From Gordius sp. MW1 (lineage: Eukaryota; Nematomorpha; Gordioida; Gordea; Gordiidae): a stretch of DNA of 64,000 nucleotides. Under the pieces are notes generated by a model. That model saw only the letters and a program-made list of their open reading frames with translations. It was not told the origin of the DNA and searched no databases. Both the position numbers and the translations under genes were made by a program. This document shows positions 38,538-52,050 of the stretch, in pieces. The stretch's first letter is position 1. Every line of letters starts with the position of its first letter. The stretch spans positions 12,648,001 to 12,712,000 of the forward strand of contig OZ038526.1 in the NCBI GenBank assembly GCA_964036665.1, written 5' to 3'.

Positions 38538-40439
38538 AAAATTAAGCACTCACGTTGCGATACAACAAACTAATCGCCACAATAAACGTTGTCTTTTGTC
38601 AAAATGATAGTTCTCGCAGCTTAAAACCTCTTTTCGGAAGTCAATCGATGATAATAGGATTCTCAAATTGGCTTACTTTTATATATTTTTTCATGCTCTT
38701 TCACATAGAATCGAAAAAAATTAATATTTTTACCTCAAAATTTTTCACATATTTTTCTTTGAACCGTATTCATCCGATAAAAGTTGTCGTTTTCAGACGT
38801 GGTTTCTATGATCCCAAGTAAAAATATCAGAATCTAAAAACTATTACTTTGAAATCATGATCGCATAGAGCAGTTTTCAAAAATTAAGAACTCACGTTGC
38901 GATACAACAAACTAATCGCCACAATAAAATGTTGTCTTTTGTCAAAATGATAGTTCTCGCAGCTTAAAACCTCTTTTCGGAAGTCAATTGATGATAATAG
39001 GATTCTCAAATTGGCTTACTTTTATATATTTTTGCATGCTCTTTCACATAGAATCGAAAAAAATAAATATTTTTACCTCAAAATTTTTCACATATTTTTC
39101 TTTGAACCGTATTCATCCGATGAAAGTTGTCGTTTTCAGACGTGGTTTCTATGATCCCAAGTAAAAATTTATCAGAATTTAAAAACTATTACTTTGAAAT
39201 CATGATAGCATAGAGCAGTTTTGAAAAATTAAGCACTCACGTTGCGATACAACAAACTAATCGCAACAGTGAAGGTTGCCTTTTGTCAAAATGATAGTTC
39301 TCGCAGCTTAAAACCTCTTTTCACAAGTTATCGAGGATAATAGGATTCTCAAATTGGCTTACTTTTATATATTTTTTCATGCTCTTTTACATAGAATCGA
39401 AAAAAATAAATATATTTACCTCAAAATTTTTCACATATTTTTCTTTGAACCGTATTCGTCCGATGAAAGTTGTCGTTTTCAGACGTGGTTTCTATGATCC
39501 CAAGTAAAAATTTATCAGAATCTCAAAACTATTACTTTGAAATCATGATCGCATAGAGCAGTTTTCAAAAATTAAGCAATCACGTTGCGATCCAATAAAC
39601 TAATCGCAACAATAAAACGTTGTCTTTTGTCAAAATGATAGTTCTCGCAGCTTAAAACCTCTTTTCGGAAGTCAATCGAGGATAATAGGATTCTCAAATT
39701 GGCTTACTTTTATATATTATATCATGCTCTTTCACATAGAATCGAAAAAAATAAATATTTTTGCCTCAAAATTTTTCACATATTTTTCTTTGAACCGTAT
39801 TCATCCGATGAAAGTTGTCGTTTTCAGACGTGGTTTCTATGATCCCAAGTAAAAATTTATCAGAATCTAAAAACTATTACTTTGAAATCATGATCGCATA
39901 GAGCAGTTTTCAAAAATTAACCACTCACGTTGCGATACAACAAACTAATCGCAACAATAAAACGTTGTCTTTTGTCAAAATGATAGTTCTCGCAGCTTAA
40001 AACCTCTTTTCGGAAGTCAATCGAGGATAATAGGATTCTCAAATTGGCTTACTTTTATATATTTTATCATGCTCTTTCACATAGAATCGAAAAAAAAATA
40101 TTTTTACCTTAAAATTTTTCACATATTTTTCTTTGAACCGTATTCATCCGATGAAAGTTGTCGTTTTCAGACGTGGTTTCCTTGATAAAAAGTAAAATTT
40201 ATCAGAATCAGAAAACTATTACTTTGAAATCATGATTGCATAGTGCATTTTTGAAAAATTAAGCACTCACGTTGCGATACAACAAACTAATCGCAACAAT
40301 AAAACGTTGTCTTTTGTCAAAATGATAGTTCTCGCAGCTTAAAACCTCTTTTCGGAAGTCAATAGAGGATAATAGGATTCTCAAATTGGCCAACTTTTAT
40401 ATATTTTTTCATGCTCTTTCACATAGAATCGAAAAAAAA

Positions 40440-41560
40440 ATATTTTTACCTTAAAATTTTTCACATATTTTTCTTTGCACCGTATTCATCCGATGAAAGT
40501 TGTCGTTTTCAGACGTGGTTTCCATGATAAAAAGTAAAAATTTATCAGAATCAAAAAACTATTACTTTAAAATCATGATCGCATAGTGCATTTTTGAAAA
40601 ATTAAGCACTCACGTTGCGATACAACAAACTAATCGCAACAATAAAACGTTGTCTTTTGTCAAAATGAAAGTTCTCGCAGCTTAAAACCTCTTTTCGGAA
40701 GTCAATCGAGGATAATAGGATTCTCAAATTGGCCTACTTTTATATATTTTTTCATGCTCTTTCACATAGAATCAAAAAAAAAAATTTTTACATCAAAATT
40801 TTTCACATATTTTTCTTTGAACCGTATTCATCCGATGAAAGTTGTGGTTTTCAGACGTGGTTTCCTTGATAAAAAGTAAAATTTATCAGAATCAGAAAAC
40901 TATTACTTTGAAATCATGATTGCATAGTGCATTTTTGAAAAATTAAGCACTCACGTTGCGATACAACAAACTAATCGCAACAATAAAACGTTGTCTTTTG
41001 TCAAAATGATAGTTCTCGCAGCTTAAAACCTCTTTTCGGAAGTCAATCGAGGATAATAAGATTCTCAAATTGGCCTACTTTTATATATTTTTTCATGCTC
41101 TTTCACATAGAATCAAAAAAAAAAATTTTTACATCAAAATTTTTCACATATTTTTCTTTGAACCGTATTCATCCGATGAAAGTTGTGGTTTTCAGACGTG
41201 GTTTCCTTGATAAAAAGTAAAATTTATCAGAATCAGAAAACTATTACTTTGAAATCATGATCGCATAGTGCATTTTTGAAAAATTAAGCACTCACGTTGC
41301 GATACAACAAACTAATCGCAACAATAAAACGTTGTCTTTTGTCAAAATGATAGTTCTCGCAGCTTAAAACCTCTTTTCGGAAGTCAATAGAGGATAATAG
41401 GATTCTCAAATTGGCCTACTTTTATATATTTTTTCATGCTCTTTCACATAGAATCGAAAAAAAAATATTTTTACCTTAAAATTTTTCACATATTTTTCTT
41501 TGAACCGTATTCATCCGATGAAAGTTGTCGTTTTCAGACGTGGTTTCCATGATAAAAAGT
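40440..41560 (+). repeat. Family B left edge, short A-run monomers
   Basis: Monomers here carry AGAATCAAAAAAAAAAATT, TTTACATCAAAA, GTTGTGGTTTTC and TTTCCTTGATAAAAAG. The combination occurs twice in succession (near 40,770-40,880 and 41,110-41,220), so one monomer was duplicated in tandem. These changes are not seen elsewhere in the window and mark an edge-specific subtype. Confidence 0.8.
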
Positions 41561-43979
41561 AAAAATTTATCAGAATCAAAAAACTATTACTTTAAAATCA
41601 TGATCGCATAGTGCATTTTTGAAAAATTAAGCACTCACGTTGCGATACAACAAACTAATCGCAACAATAAAACGTTGTCTTTTGTCAAAATGATAGTTCT
41701 CGCAGCTTAAAACCTCTTTTCGGAAGTCAATCGAGGATAATAGGATTCTCAAATTGGCCTACTTTTATATATTTTTTCATGCTCTTTCACATAGAATCAA
41801 AAAAAAAAATATTTTTACCTCAAAATTTTTCACATATTTTTCTTTGAACCGTATTCATCCGATGAAAGTTGTCGTTTTCAGACGTGGTATCCTTGATAAA
41901 AAGTACAAATTTATCAGAATCAGAAAACTATTACTTTGAAATCAGATCGCATAGTGCATTTTTGAAAAATTAAGCACTCACGTTGCGATACAACAAACTA
42001 ATCGCAACAATAAAACGTTGTCTTTTGTCAAAATGATAGTTCTCGCAGCTTAAAACCTCTTTTCGGAAGTCAATAGAGGATAATAGGATTCTCAAATTGG
42101 CCTACTTTTATATATTTTTTCATGCTTTTTCACATAGAATCGAAAAAAATAAATATTTTTACCTCTAAAATTTTCACATATTTTCCTTTGAACCGTATGC
42201 ATCCGAAGAAAGTTGTCGTTTTCAGACGTGGTTTTAATGATAAAAAGTAATAATTTATCAGAATCAGAAAACTATTACTTTGAAATCATGATCGCATAGT
42301 GCATTTTTGAAAAATTAAGCACTCACGTTGCGATACAACAAACTAATCGCAACAATAAAACGTTGTTTTTTGTCAAAATGATAGTTCTCGCAGCTTAAAA
42401 CCTCTTTTCGGAAGTCAATAGAGGATAATAGGATTCTCAAATTGGCCTACTTTTATATATTTTTTCATGCTTTTTCACATAGAATCGAAAAAAATAAATA
42501 TTTTTACCTCTAAAATTTTCACATATTTTCCTTTGAACCGTATTCATCCGAAGAAAGTTGTCGTTTTCAGACGTGGTTTCCATGATAAAAAGTAAAAATT
42601 TATCAGAATCAAAAAACTATTCCTTTGAAATCATGATCGCATAGTGCATTTTTGAAAAATTAAGCACTCACGTTGCGATACAACAAACTAATCGCAACAA
42701 TAAAACGTTGTCTTTTGTCAAAATGATAGTTCTCGCAGCTTAAAACCTCTTTTCGGAAGTCAATCGAGGATAATAGGATTCTCAAATTGGCTTACTTTTA
42801 TATATTTTTTTATGCTCTTTCACATAGAATCGAAAAAATAAATATTTTTACCTTAAAATTTTTCACATATTTTTCTTTGAACAGTATTCATCCGATGAAA
42901 GTTGTCGTTTTCAGACGTGGTTTCCATGATAAAAAGTAAAAATTTATCAGAATCAGAAAACTATTCCTTTGAAATCATGATCGCATAGTGCATTTTTGAA
43001 AAATGAAGCACTCACGTTGCGATACAACAAACTAATCGCAACAATAAAACGTTGTCTTTTGTCAAAATGATAGTTCTCGCAGCTTAAAACCTCTTTTCGG
43101 AAGTCAATCGAGGATAATAGGATTCTCAAATTGGCTTACTTTTATATATTTTTTTATGCTCTTTCACATAGAATCGAAAAAAATAAATATTTTTACCTTA
43201 AAATTTTTCACATATTTTTCTTTGAACCGTATTCATCCGATGAAAGTTGTCGTTTTCAGACGTGGTTTCCATGATAAAAAGTAAAAATTTATCAGAATCA
43301 GAAAACTATTACTTTGAAATCATGATCGCATAGTGCATTTTTGAAAAATTAAGCACTCACGTTGCGATACAACAAACTAATCGCAATAATAAAACGTTGT
43401 CTTTTGTCAAAATGATAGTTCTCGCAGCTTAAAACCTCTTTTCGGAAGTCAATCGAGGATAATAGGATTCTCAAATTGGCCTACTTTTATATATTTTTTC
43501 ATGCTCTTTCACATAGAATCAAAAAAAAAAATATTTTTACCTCAAAATTTTTCACATATTTTTCTTTGAACCGTATTCATCCGATGAAAGTTGTCGTTTT
43601 CAGACGTGGTATCCTTGATAAAAAGTAAAAATTTATCAGAATCAGAAAACTATTACTTTGAAATCAGATCGCATAGTGCATTTTTGAAAAATTAAGCACT
43701 CACGTTGCGATACAACAAACTAATCGCAACAATAAAACGTTGTCTTTTGTCAAAATGATAGTTCTCGCAGCTTAAAACCTCTTTTCGGAAGTCAATAGAG
43801 GATAATAGGATTCTCAAATTGGCCTACTTTTATATATTTTTTCATGCTCTTTCACATAGAATCGAAAAAAATAAATATTTTTACCTCAAAAATTTTCACA
43901 TATTTTTCTTTGAATCGTATTCATCCGATGAATGTTGTCGTTTTCCGACGTGGTTTCCATGATAAAAAGTAAAAATTTA

Positions 43980-44790
43980 TCAGAATCAAAAAACTATTAC
44001 TTTAAAATCATGATCGCATAGTGCATTTTTGAAAAATTAAGCACTCACGTTGCGATACAACAAACTAATCGCAACAATAAAACGTTGTCTTTTGTCAAAA
44101 TGATAGTTCTCGCAGCTTAAAACCTCTTTTCGGAAGTCAATCGAGGATAATAGGATTCTCAAATTGGCCTACTTTTATATATTTTTTCATGCTCTTTCAC
44201 ATAGAATCAAAAAAAATAAATATTTTTACCTCAAAATTTTTCACATATTTTTCTTTCAACCGTATTCATCCGATGAAAGTTGTCGTTTTCAGACGTGGTT
44301 TCCATGATAAAAAGTAAAAATTTATCAGAATCAGAAAACTATTACTTTGAAATCATGATCGCATAGTGCATTTTTGAAAAATTAAGCACTCACGTTGCGA
44401 TACAACAAACTAATCGCAACAATAAAACGTTGTCTTTTGTCAAAATGATAGTTCTCGCAGCTTAAAAACTCTTTTCGGAAGTCAATCGAGGATAATAGGA
44501 TTCTCAAATTGGCTTACTTTTATATATTTTATGCTCTTTCACATAGAATCGAAAAAAATAAATATTTTTACCTAAAATTTTTCACATATTTTTCTTTGAA
44601 CCGTATTCATCCGATGAAAGTTGTCGTTTTCAGACGTGGTTTCCATGATAAAAAGTAAAAATTTATCAGAATCAGAAAACTATTACTTTGAAATCATGAT
44701 CGCATAGTGCATTTTTGAAAAATTAAGCACTCACGTTGCGATACAACAAACTAATCGCAACAATAAAACGTTGTCTTTTGTCAAAATGAT
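43980..44790 (+). repeat. Family B duplicate, copy 1 (partner 48,055-48,865)
   Basis: Ordered markers recur at a 4,075-bp offset: TCAAAAAACT at 43,986/48,061, TTCTTTCAAC at 44,251/48,326, CTTAAAAACTC near 44,461/48,536, and ACTTTTATATATTTTATGC at 44,516/48,591. The last lacks three bases of the T-run. Confidence 0.83.
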
Positions 44791-45335
44791 AGTTCTCGCA
44801 GCTTAAAACCTCTTTTCGGAAGTCAATCGAGGATAATAGGATTCTCAAATTGGCCTACTTTTATATATTTTTTCATGCTCTTTCACATAGAATCAAAAAA
44901 AAATATTTTTACCTCAAAATTTTTACATATTTTTCTTTGAACCGTATTCATCCGAAGAAAGTTGTCGTTTTCAGACGTGGTTTTAATGATAAAAAGTAAA
45001 AATTTATCAGAATCAGAAAACTATTACTTTGAAATCATGATCGCATAGTGCATTTTTGAAAAATTAAGCACTCGCGTTGCGATACAACAAACTAATCGCA
45101 ACAATAAAACGTTGTCTTTTGTCAAAATGATAGTTCTCGCAGCTTAAAACCTCTTTTCGGAAGTCAATCGAGGATAATAGGATTCTCAAATTGGCCTACT
45201 TTTATATATTTTTTCATGCTCTTTCACATAGAATCAAAAAAAAAAAATTTTACCTCAAAATTTTTCACATATTTTTCTTTGAACCGTATTCATCCGATGA
45301 AAGTTGTCGTTTTCCGACGTGGTTTCCATGATAAA
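44705..45335 (+). repeat. Family B duplicate, copy 1 (partner 46,729-47,357)
   Basis: Markers recur about 2,025 bp downstream: TTTTAATGAT at 44,981/47,006, CACTCGCG at 45,069/47,094, and TTTCCGACG at 45,311/47,333. It includes a TTTTTACATATT variant lacking one C. Confidence 0.8.
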
Positions 45336-45535
45336 AAGTAAAAATTTATCAGAATCAGAAAACTATTACTTTGAAATCAGATCGCATAGTGCATTTTTGA
45401 AAAATTAAGCACTCACGTTGCGATACAACAAACTAATCGCAACAATAAAATGTCTTTTGTCAAAATGATAGTTCTCGCAGCTTAAAACCTCTTTTCGGAA
45501 GTCAATCGAGGATAATAGGATTCTCAAATTGGCCT

Positions 45536-45560
45536 ACTTTTATATTAAAAAAAAATATTT
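45536..45560 (+). repeat. Family B monomer with a deletion of about 30 bp
   Basis: CTTTTATATT runs straight into the A-run. The otherwise near-constant TTCATGCTCTTTCACATAG is missing. This is the only copy I saw lacking it. Confidence 0.9.
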
Positions 45561-46560
45561 TTACCTCAAAATTTTTCACATATTTTTCTTTGAACCGTAT
45601 TCATCCGATGAAAGTTGTCGTTTTCAGACGTGGTATCCTTGATAAAAAGTAAAAATTTATCAGAATCAGAAAACTATTACTTTGAAATCAGATCGCATAG
45701 TGCATTTTTGAAAAATTAAGCACTCACGTTGCGATACAACAAACTAATCGCAACAATAAAATGTCTTTTGTCAAAATGATAGTTCTCGCAGCTTAAAACC
45801 TCTTTTCGGAAGTCAATAGAGGATAATAGGATTCTCAAATTGGCCTACTTTTATATATTTTTTCATGCTCTTTCACATAGAATCGAAAAAAATAAATATT
45901 TTTACCTCAAAAATTTTCACATATTTTTCTTTGAACCGTATTCATCCGATGAAAGTTGTCGTTTTCCGACGTGGTTTCCATGATAAAAAGTAAAAATTTA
46001 TCAGAATCAAAAAACTATTACTTTAAAATCATGATCGCATAGTGCATTTTTGAAAAATTAAGCACTTACGTTGCGATACAACAAACTAATCGCAACAATA
46101 AAACGTTGTCTTTTGTCAAAATGATAGTTCTCGCAGCTTAAAACCTCTTTTCGGAAGTCAATCGATGATAATAGGATTCTCAAATTGGCCTACTTTTATA
46201 TATTTTTTCATGCTCTTTCACATAGAATCAAAAAAAATAAATATTTTTACCTCAAAATTTTTCACATATTTTTCTTTGAACCGTATTCATCCGATGAAAG
46301 TTGTAGTTTTCAGACGTGGTTTCCATGATAAAAAGTAAAAATTTATCAGAATCAGAAAACTATTACTTTGAAATCATGATCGCATAGTGCATTTTTGAAA
46401 AATTAAGCACTCACGTTGCGATACAACAAACTAATCGCAACAATAAAACGTTGTCTTTTGTCAAAATGATAGTTTTCGCAGCTTAAAACCTCTTTTCGGA
46501 AGTCAATCGAGGATAATAGGATTCTCAAATTGGCTTACTTTTATATATTTTTTTATGCTC
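45550..46560 (+). repeat. Family B duplicate, copy 1 (partner 51,040-52,050)
   Basis: Rare markers recur at exactly 5,490 bp: TGGTATCCTT at 45,631/51,121, ATGTCTTTTG (lost CGT) at 45,761/51,251, GTTTTCCGAC at 45,961/51,451, and AGCACTTACG at 46,061/51,551. The block starts just after a 30-bp deletion found only in this copy. Confidence 0.85.
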
Positions 46561-46728
46561 TTTCACATAGAATAGAAAAAAATAAATATTTTTACCTTAA
46601 AATTTTTCACACATTTTTCTTTGAACCGTATTCATCCGATGAAAGTTGTCGTTTTCAGACGTGGTTTCCATGATAAAAAGTAAAAATTTATCAGAATCAG
46701 AAAACTATTACTTTGAAATCAGATCGCA

Positions 46729-47357
46729 TAGTGCATTTTTGAAAAATTAAGCACTCACGTTGCGATACAACAAACTAATCGCAACAATAAAACGTTGTCT
46801 TTTGTCAAAATGATAGTTCTCGCAGCTTAAAACCTCTTTTCGGAAGTCAATCGAGGATAATAGGATTCTCAAATTGGCCTACTTTTATATATTTTTTCAT
46901 GCTCTTTCACATAGAATCAAAAAAAAAATATTTTTACCTCAAAATTTTTACATATTTTTCTTTGAACCGTATTCATCCGAAGAAAGTTGTCGTTTTCAGA
47001 CGTGGTTTTAATGATAAAAAGTAAAAACTTATCAGAATCAGAAAACTATTACTTTGAAATCATGATCGCATAGTGCATTTTTGAAAAATTAAGCACTCGC
47101 GTTGCGATACAACAAACTAATCGCAACAATAAAACGTTGTCTTTTGTCAAAATGATAGTTCTCGCAGCTTAAAACCTCTTTTCGGAAGTCAATCGAGGAT
47201 AATAGGATTCTCAAATTGGCCTACTTTTATATATTTTTTCATGCTCTTTCACATAGAATCAAAAAAAAAATTTTACCTCAAAATTTTCACATATTTTTCT
47301 TTGAACCGTATTCATCCGATGAAAGTTGTCGTTTTCCGACGTGGTTTCCATGATAAA
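46729..47357 (+). repeat. Family B duplicate, copy 2 (partner 44,705-45,335)
   Basis: This has the same marker order as copy 1, with small A-run length differences. A third copy of the TTTTTACATATT plus TTTTAATGAT monomer lies near 47,960-48,035. Confidence 0.8.
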
Positions 47358-48054
47358 AAGTAAAAATTTATCAGAATCAAAAAACTATTACTTTGAAATC
47401 ATGATCGCATAGTGCATTTTTGAAAAATTAAGCACTCACGTTGCGATACAACAAACTAATCGCAACAATAAAACGTTGTCTTTTGTCATAATGATAGTTC
47501 TCGCAGCTTAAAACCTCTTTTCGGAAGTCAATCGATGATAATAGGATTCTCAAATTGGCCTACTTTTATATATTTTTTCATGCTCTTTCACATAGAATCA
47601 AAAAAAAAATATTTTTACCTCAAAATTTTTCACATATTTTTCTTTGAACCGTATTCATCCGAAGAAAGTTGTCGTTTTCAGACGTGGTTTTAATGATAAA
47701 AAGTAAAAATTTATCAGAATCAGAAAACTATTACTTTGAAATCAGATCGCATAGTGCATTTTTGAAAAATTAAGCACTCACGTTGCGATACAACAAACTA
47801 ATCGCAACAATAAAACGTTGTCTTTTGTCAAAATGATAGTTCTCGCAGCTTAAAACCTCTTTTCGGAAGTCAATCGAGGATAATAGGATTCTCAAATTGG
47901 CCTACTTTTATATATTTTTTCATGCTCTTTCACATAGAATCAAAAAAAAAATATTTTTACCTCAAAATTTTTACATATTTTTCTTTGAACCGTATTCATC
48001 CGAAGAAAGTTGTCGTTTTCAGACGTGGTTTTAATGATAAAAAGTAAAAATTTA

Positions 48055-48865
48055 TCAGAATCAAAAAACTATTACTTTAAAATCATGATCGCATAGTGCA
48101 TTTTTGAAAAATTAAGCACTCACGTTGCGATACAACAAACTAATCGCAACAATAAAACGTTGTCTTTTGTCAAAATGATAGTTCTCGCAGCTTAAAACCT
48201 CTTTTCGGAAGTCAATCGAGGATAATAGGATTCTCAAATTGGCCTACTTTTATATATTTTTTCATGCTCTTTCACATAGAATCAAAAAAAATAAATATTT
48301 TTACCTCAAAATTTTTCACATATTTTTCTTTCAACCGTATTCATCCGATGAAAGTTGTCGTTTTCAGACGTGGTTTCCATGATAAAAAGTAAAAATTTAT
48401 CAGAATCAGAAAACTATTACTTTGAAATCATGATCGCATAGTGCATTTTTGAAAAATTAAGCACTCACGTTGCGATACAACAAACTAATCGCAACAATAA
48501 AACGTTGTCTTTTGTCAAAATGATAGTTCTCGCAGCTTAAAAACTCTTTTCGGAAGTCAATCGAGGATAATAGGATTCTCAAATTGGCTTACTTTTATAT
48601 ATTTTATGCTCTTTCACATAGAATCGAAAAAAATAAATATTTTTACCTAAAATTTTTCACATATTTTTCTTTGAACCGTATTCATCCGATGAAAGTTGTC
48701 GTTTTCAGACGTGGTTTCCATGATAAAAAGTAAAAATTTATCAGAATCAGAAAACTATTACTTTGAAATCATGATCGCATAGTGCATTTTTGAAAAATTA
48801 AGCACTCACGTTGCGATACAACAAACTAATCGCAACAATAAAACGTTGTCTTTTGTCAAAATGAT
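48055..48865 (+). repeat. Family B duplicate, copy 2 (partner 43,980-44,790)
   Basis: This matches copy 1 marker for marker. It ends where AGTTTTCGCAG replaces AGTTCTCGCAG. Confidence 0.83.
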
Positions 48866-49800
48866 AGTTTTCGCAGCTTAAAACCTCTTTTCGGAAGTCA
48901 ATCGAGGATAATAGGATTCTCAAATTGGCTTACTTTTATATATTTTTTTATGCTCTTTCACATAGAATCGAAAAAAATAAATATTTTTACCTTAAAATTT
49001 TTCACATATTTTTCTTTGAACCGTATTCATCCGATGAAAGTTGTCGTTTTCAGACGTGGTTTCCATGATAAAAAGTAAAAGTTTATCAGAATCAGAAAAC
49101 TATTACTTTGAAATCATGATCGCAAAGTGCATTTTTGAAAAATTAAGCACTCACGTTGCGATACAACAAACTAATCGCAACAATAAAACGTTGTCTTTTG
49201 TCATAATGATAGTTCTCGCAGCTTAAAACCTCTTTTCGGAAGTCAATCGATGATAATAGGATTCTCAAATTGGCCTACTTTTATATATTTTTTCATGCTC
49301 TTTCACATAGAATCGAAAAAAATAAATATTTTTACCTCAAAATTTTTCACATATTTTTCTTTCAACCGTATTCATCCGATGAAAGTTGTCGTTTTCAGAC
49401 GTGGTTTCCATGATAAAAAGTAAAAATTTATCAGAATCAGAAAACTATTACTTTGAAATCATGATCGCATAGTGCATTTTTGAAAAATTAAGCACTCACG
49501 TTGCGATACAACAAACTAATCGCAACAATAAAACGTTGTCTTTTGTCAAAATGATAGTTTTCGCAGCTTAAAACCTCTTTTCGGAAGTCAATCGAGGATA
49601 ATAGGATTCTCAAATTGGCTTACTTTTATATATTTTTTTATGCTCTTTCACATAGAATCGAAAAAAATAAATATTTTTACCTTAAAATTTTTCACATATT
49701 TTTCTTTGAACCGTATTCATCCGATGAAAGTTGTCGTTTTCAGACGTGGTTTCCATGATAAAAAGTAAAAATTTATCAGAATCAGAAAACTATTACTTTG
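48700..49800 (+). repeat. Family B duplicate, copy 1 (partner 51,795-52,895)
   Basis: Markers recur at a 3,095-bp offset (nine monomers): GATAGTTTTCGCAG near 48,863/51,958, GTTTATCAGA at 49,081/52,176, and TCATAATGAT at 49,201/52,296. Confidence 0.82.
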
Positions 49801-51039
49801 AAATCATGATCGCATAGTGCATTTTTGAAAAATTAAGCACTCGCGTTGCGATACAACAAACTAATCGCAACAATAAAACGTTGTCTTTTGTCAAAATGAT
49901 AGTTCTCGCAGCTTAAAACCTCTTTTCGGAAGTCAATCGAGGATAATAGGATTCTCAAATTGGCCTACTTTTATATATTTTTTCATGCTCTTTCACATAG
50001 AATCAAAAAAAAAATATTTTTACCTCAAAATTTTCACATATTTTTCTTTGAACCGTATTCATCCGATGAAAGTTGTCGTTTTCCGACGTGGTTTCCATGA
50101 TAAAAAGTAAAAATTTATCAGAATCAAAAAACTATTACTTTGAAATCATGATCGCATAGTGCATTTTTGAAAAATTAAGCACTCACGTTGCGATACAACA
50201 AACTAATCGCAACAATAAAACGTTGTCTTTTGTCATAATGATAGTTCTCGCAGCTTAAAACCTCTTTTCGGAAGTCAATCGATGATAATAGGATTCTCAA
50301 ATTGGCCTACTTTTATATATTTTTTCATGCTCTTTCACATAAAAATCGAAAAAAATAAATATTTTTACCTCAAAATTTTTCACATATTTTTCTTTCAATC
50401 GTATTCATCCGATAAAAGTTGTCGTTTTCAGACGTGGTTTCCATGATAAAAAGTAAAAATTTATCAGAATCAGAAAACTATTACTTTAAAATCATGATCG
50501 CATAGTGCATTTTTGAAAAATTAAGCACACACGTTGCGATACAACAAACTAATCGCAACAATAAAACGTTGTCTTTTGTCAAAATGATAGTTTTCGCAGC
50601 TTAAAACCTCTTTTCGGAAGTCAATCGAGGATAATAGGATTCTCAAATTGGCTTACTTTTATATATTTTTTTATGCTCTTTCACATAGAATCGAAAAAAA
50701 TAAATATTTTTACCTTAAAATTTTTCACATATTTTTCTTTGAACCGTATTCATCCGAAGAAAGTTGTCGTTTTCAGACGTGGTTTTAATGATAAAAAGTA
50801 AAAACTTATCAGAATCAGAAACTATTACTTTGAAATCATGATCGCATAGTGCATTTTTGAAAAATTAAGCACTCGCGTTGCGATACAACAAACTAATCGC
50901 AACAATAAAACGTTGTCTTTTGTCAAAATGATAGTTCTCGCAGCTTAAAACCTCTTTTCGGAAGTCAATCGAGGATAATAGGATTCTCAAATTGGCCTAC
51001 TTTTATATATTTTTTCATGCTCTTTCACATAGAATCAAA

Positions 51040-52050
51040 AAAAAAATATTTTTACCTCAAAATTTTTCACATATTTTTCTTTGAACCGTATTCATCCGAA
51101 AAAGTTGTCGTTTTCAGACGTGGTATCCTTGATAAAAAGTAAAAATTTATCAGAATCAGAAAACTATTACTTTGAAATCAGATCGCATAGTGCATTTTTG
51201 AAAAATTAAGCACTCACGTTGCGATACAACAAACTAATCGCAACAATAAAATGTCTTTTGTCAAAATGATAGTTCTCGCAGCTTAAAACCTCTTTTCGGA
51301 AGTCAATAGAGGATAATAGGATTCTCAAATTGGCCTACTTTTATATATTTTTTCATGCTCTTTCACATAGAATCGAAAAAAATAAATATTTTTACCTCAA
51401 AAATTTTCACATATTTTTCTTTGAACCGTATTCATCCGATGAAAGTTGTCGTTTTCCGACGTGGTTTCCATGATAAAAAGTAAAAATTTATCAGAATCAA
51501 AAAACTATTACTTTAAAATCATGATCGCATAGTGCATTTTTGAAAAATTAAGCACTTACGTTGCGATACAACAAACTAATCGCAACAATAAAACGTTGTC
51601 TTTTGTCAAAATGATAGTTCTCGCAGCTTAAAACCTCTTTTCGGAAGTCAATCAATGATAATAGGATTCTCAAATTGGCCTACATTTATATATTTTTTCA
51701 TGCTCTTTCACATAGAATCAAAAAAAATAAATATTTTTACCTCAAAATTTTTCACATATTTTTCTTTCAACCGTATTCATCCGATGAAAGTTGTCGTTTT
51801 CAGACGTGGTTTCCATGATAAAAAGTAAAAATTTATCAGAATCAGAAAACTATTACTTTGAAATCATGATCGCATAGTGCATTTTTGAAAAATTAAGCAC
51901 TCACGTTGCGATACAACAAACTAATCGCAACAATATAACGTTGTCTTTTGTCAAAATGATAGTTTTCGCAGCTTAAAACCTCTTTTCGGAAGTCAATCGA
52001 GGATAATAGGATTCTCAAATTGGCTTACTTTTATATATTTTTTTATGCTC
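51040..52050 (+). repeat. Family B duplicate, copy 2 (partner 45,550-46,560)
   Basis: This follows copy 1 at a constant 5,490-bp offset with scattered substitutions (ATCAATGATA, and TTTCAACC for TTTGAACC). Confidence 0.85.

Larger units (their letters stand above)
27831..40074 (+). repeat. Family A section rich in the T subtype
   Basis: About 35 monomers. The T subtype combines GTTTTGAAAAATT, AAAAGGTTGTC, TTTTCAGAAGTTATC, CTTTTACATAG and AAATATATTTACC. It occurs near 29,290, 32,020, 32,360, 34,080, 34,420 and 39,220; several further copies, near 27,650, 34,750, 35,430 and 37,840, are hybrids with only some of the markers. Other recurring variants are TTAACCACTCACG, ATTTTATCATGC and GCCACAATAAACG (near 28,645, 30,349, 36,510 and 38,575). 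Small deletions occur near 29,609 (17 bp), 32,334 (5 bp), 31,618 (7 bp) and 34,658 (17 bp, between TGAA direct repeats). No gene is present. Confidence 0.85.
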
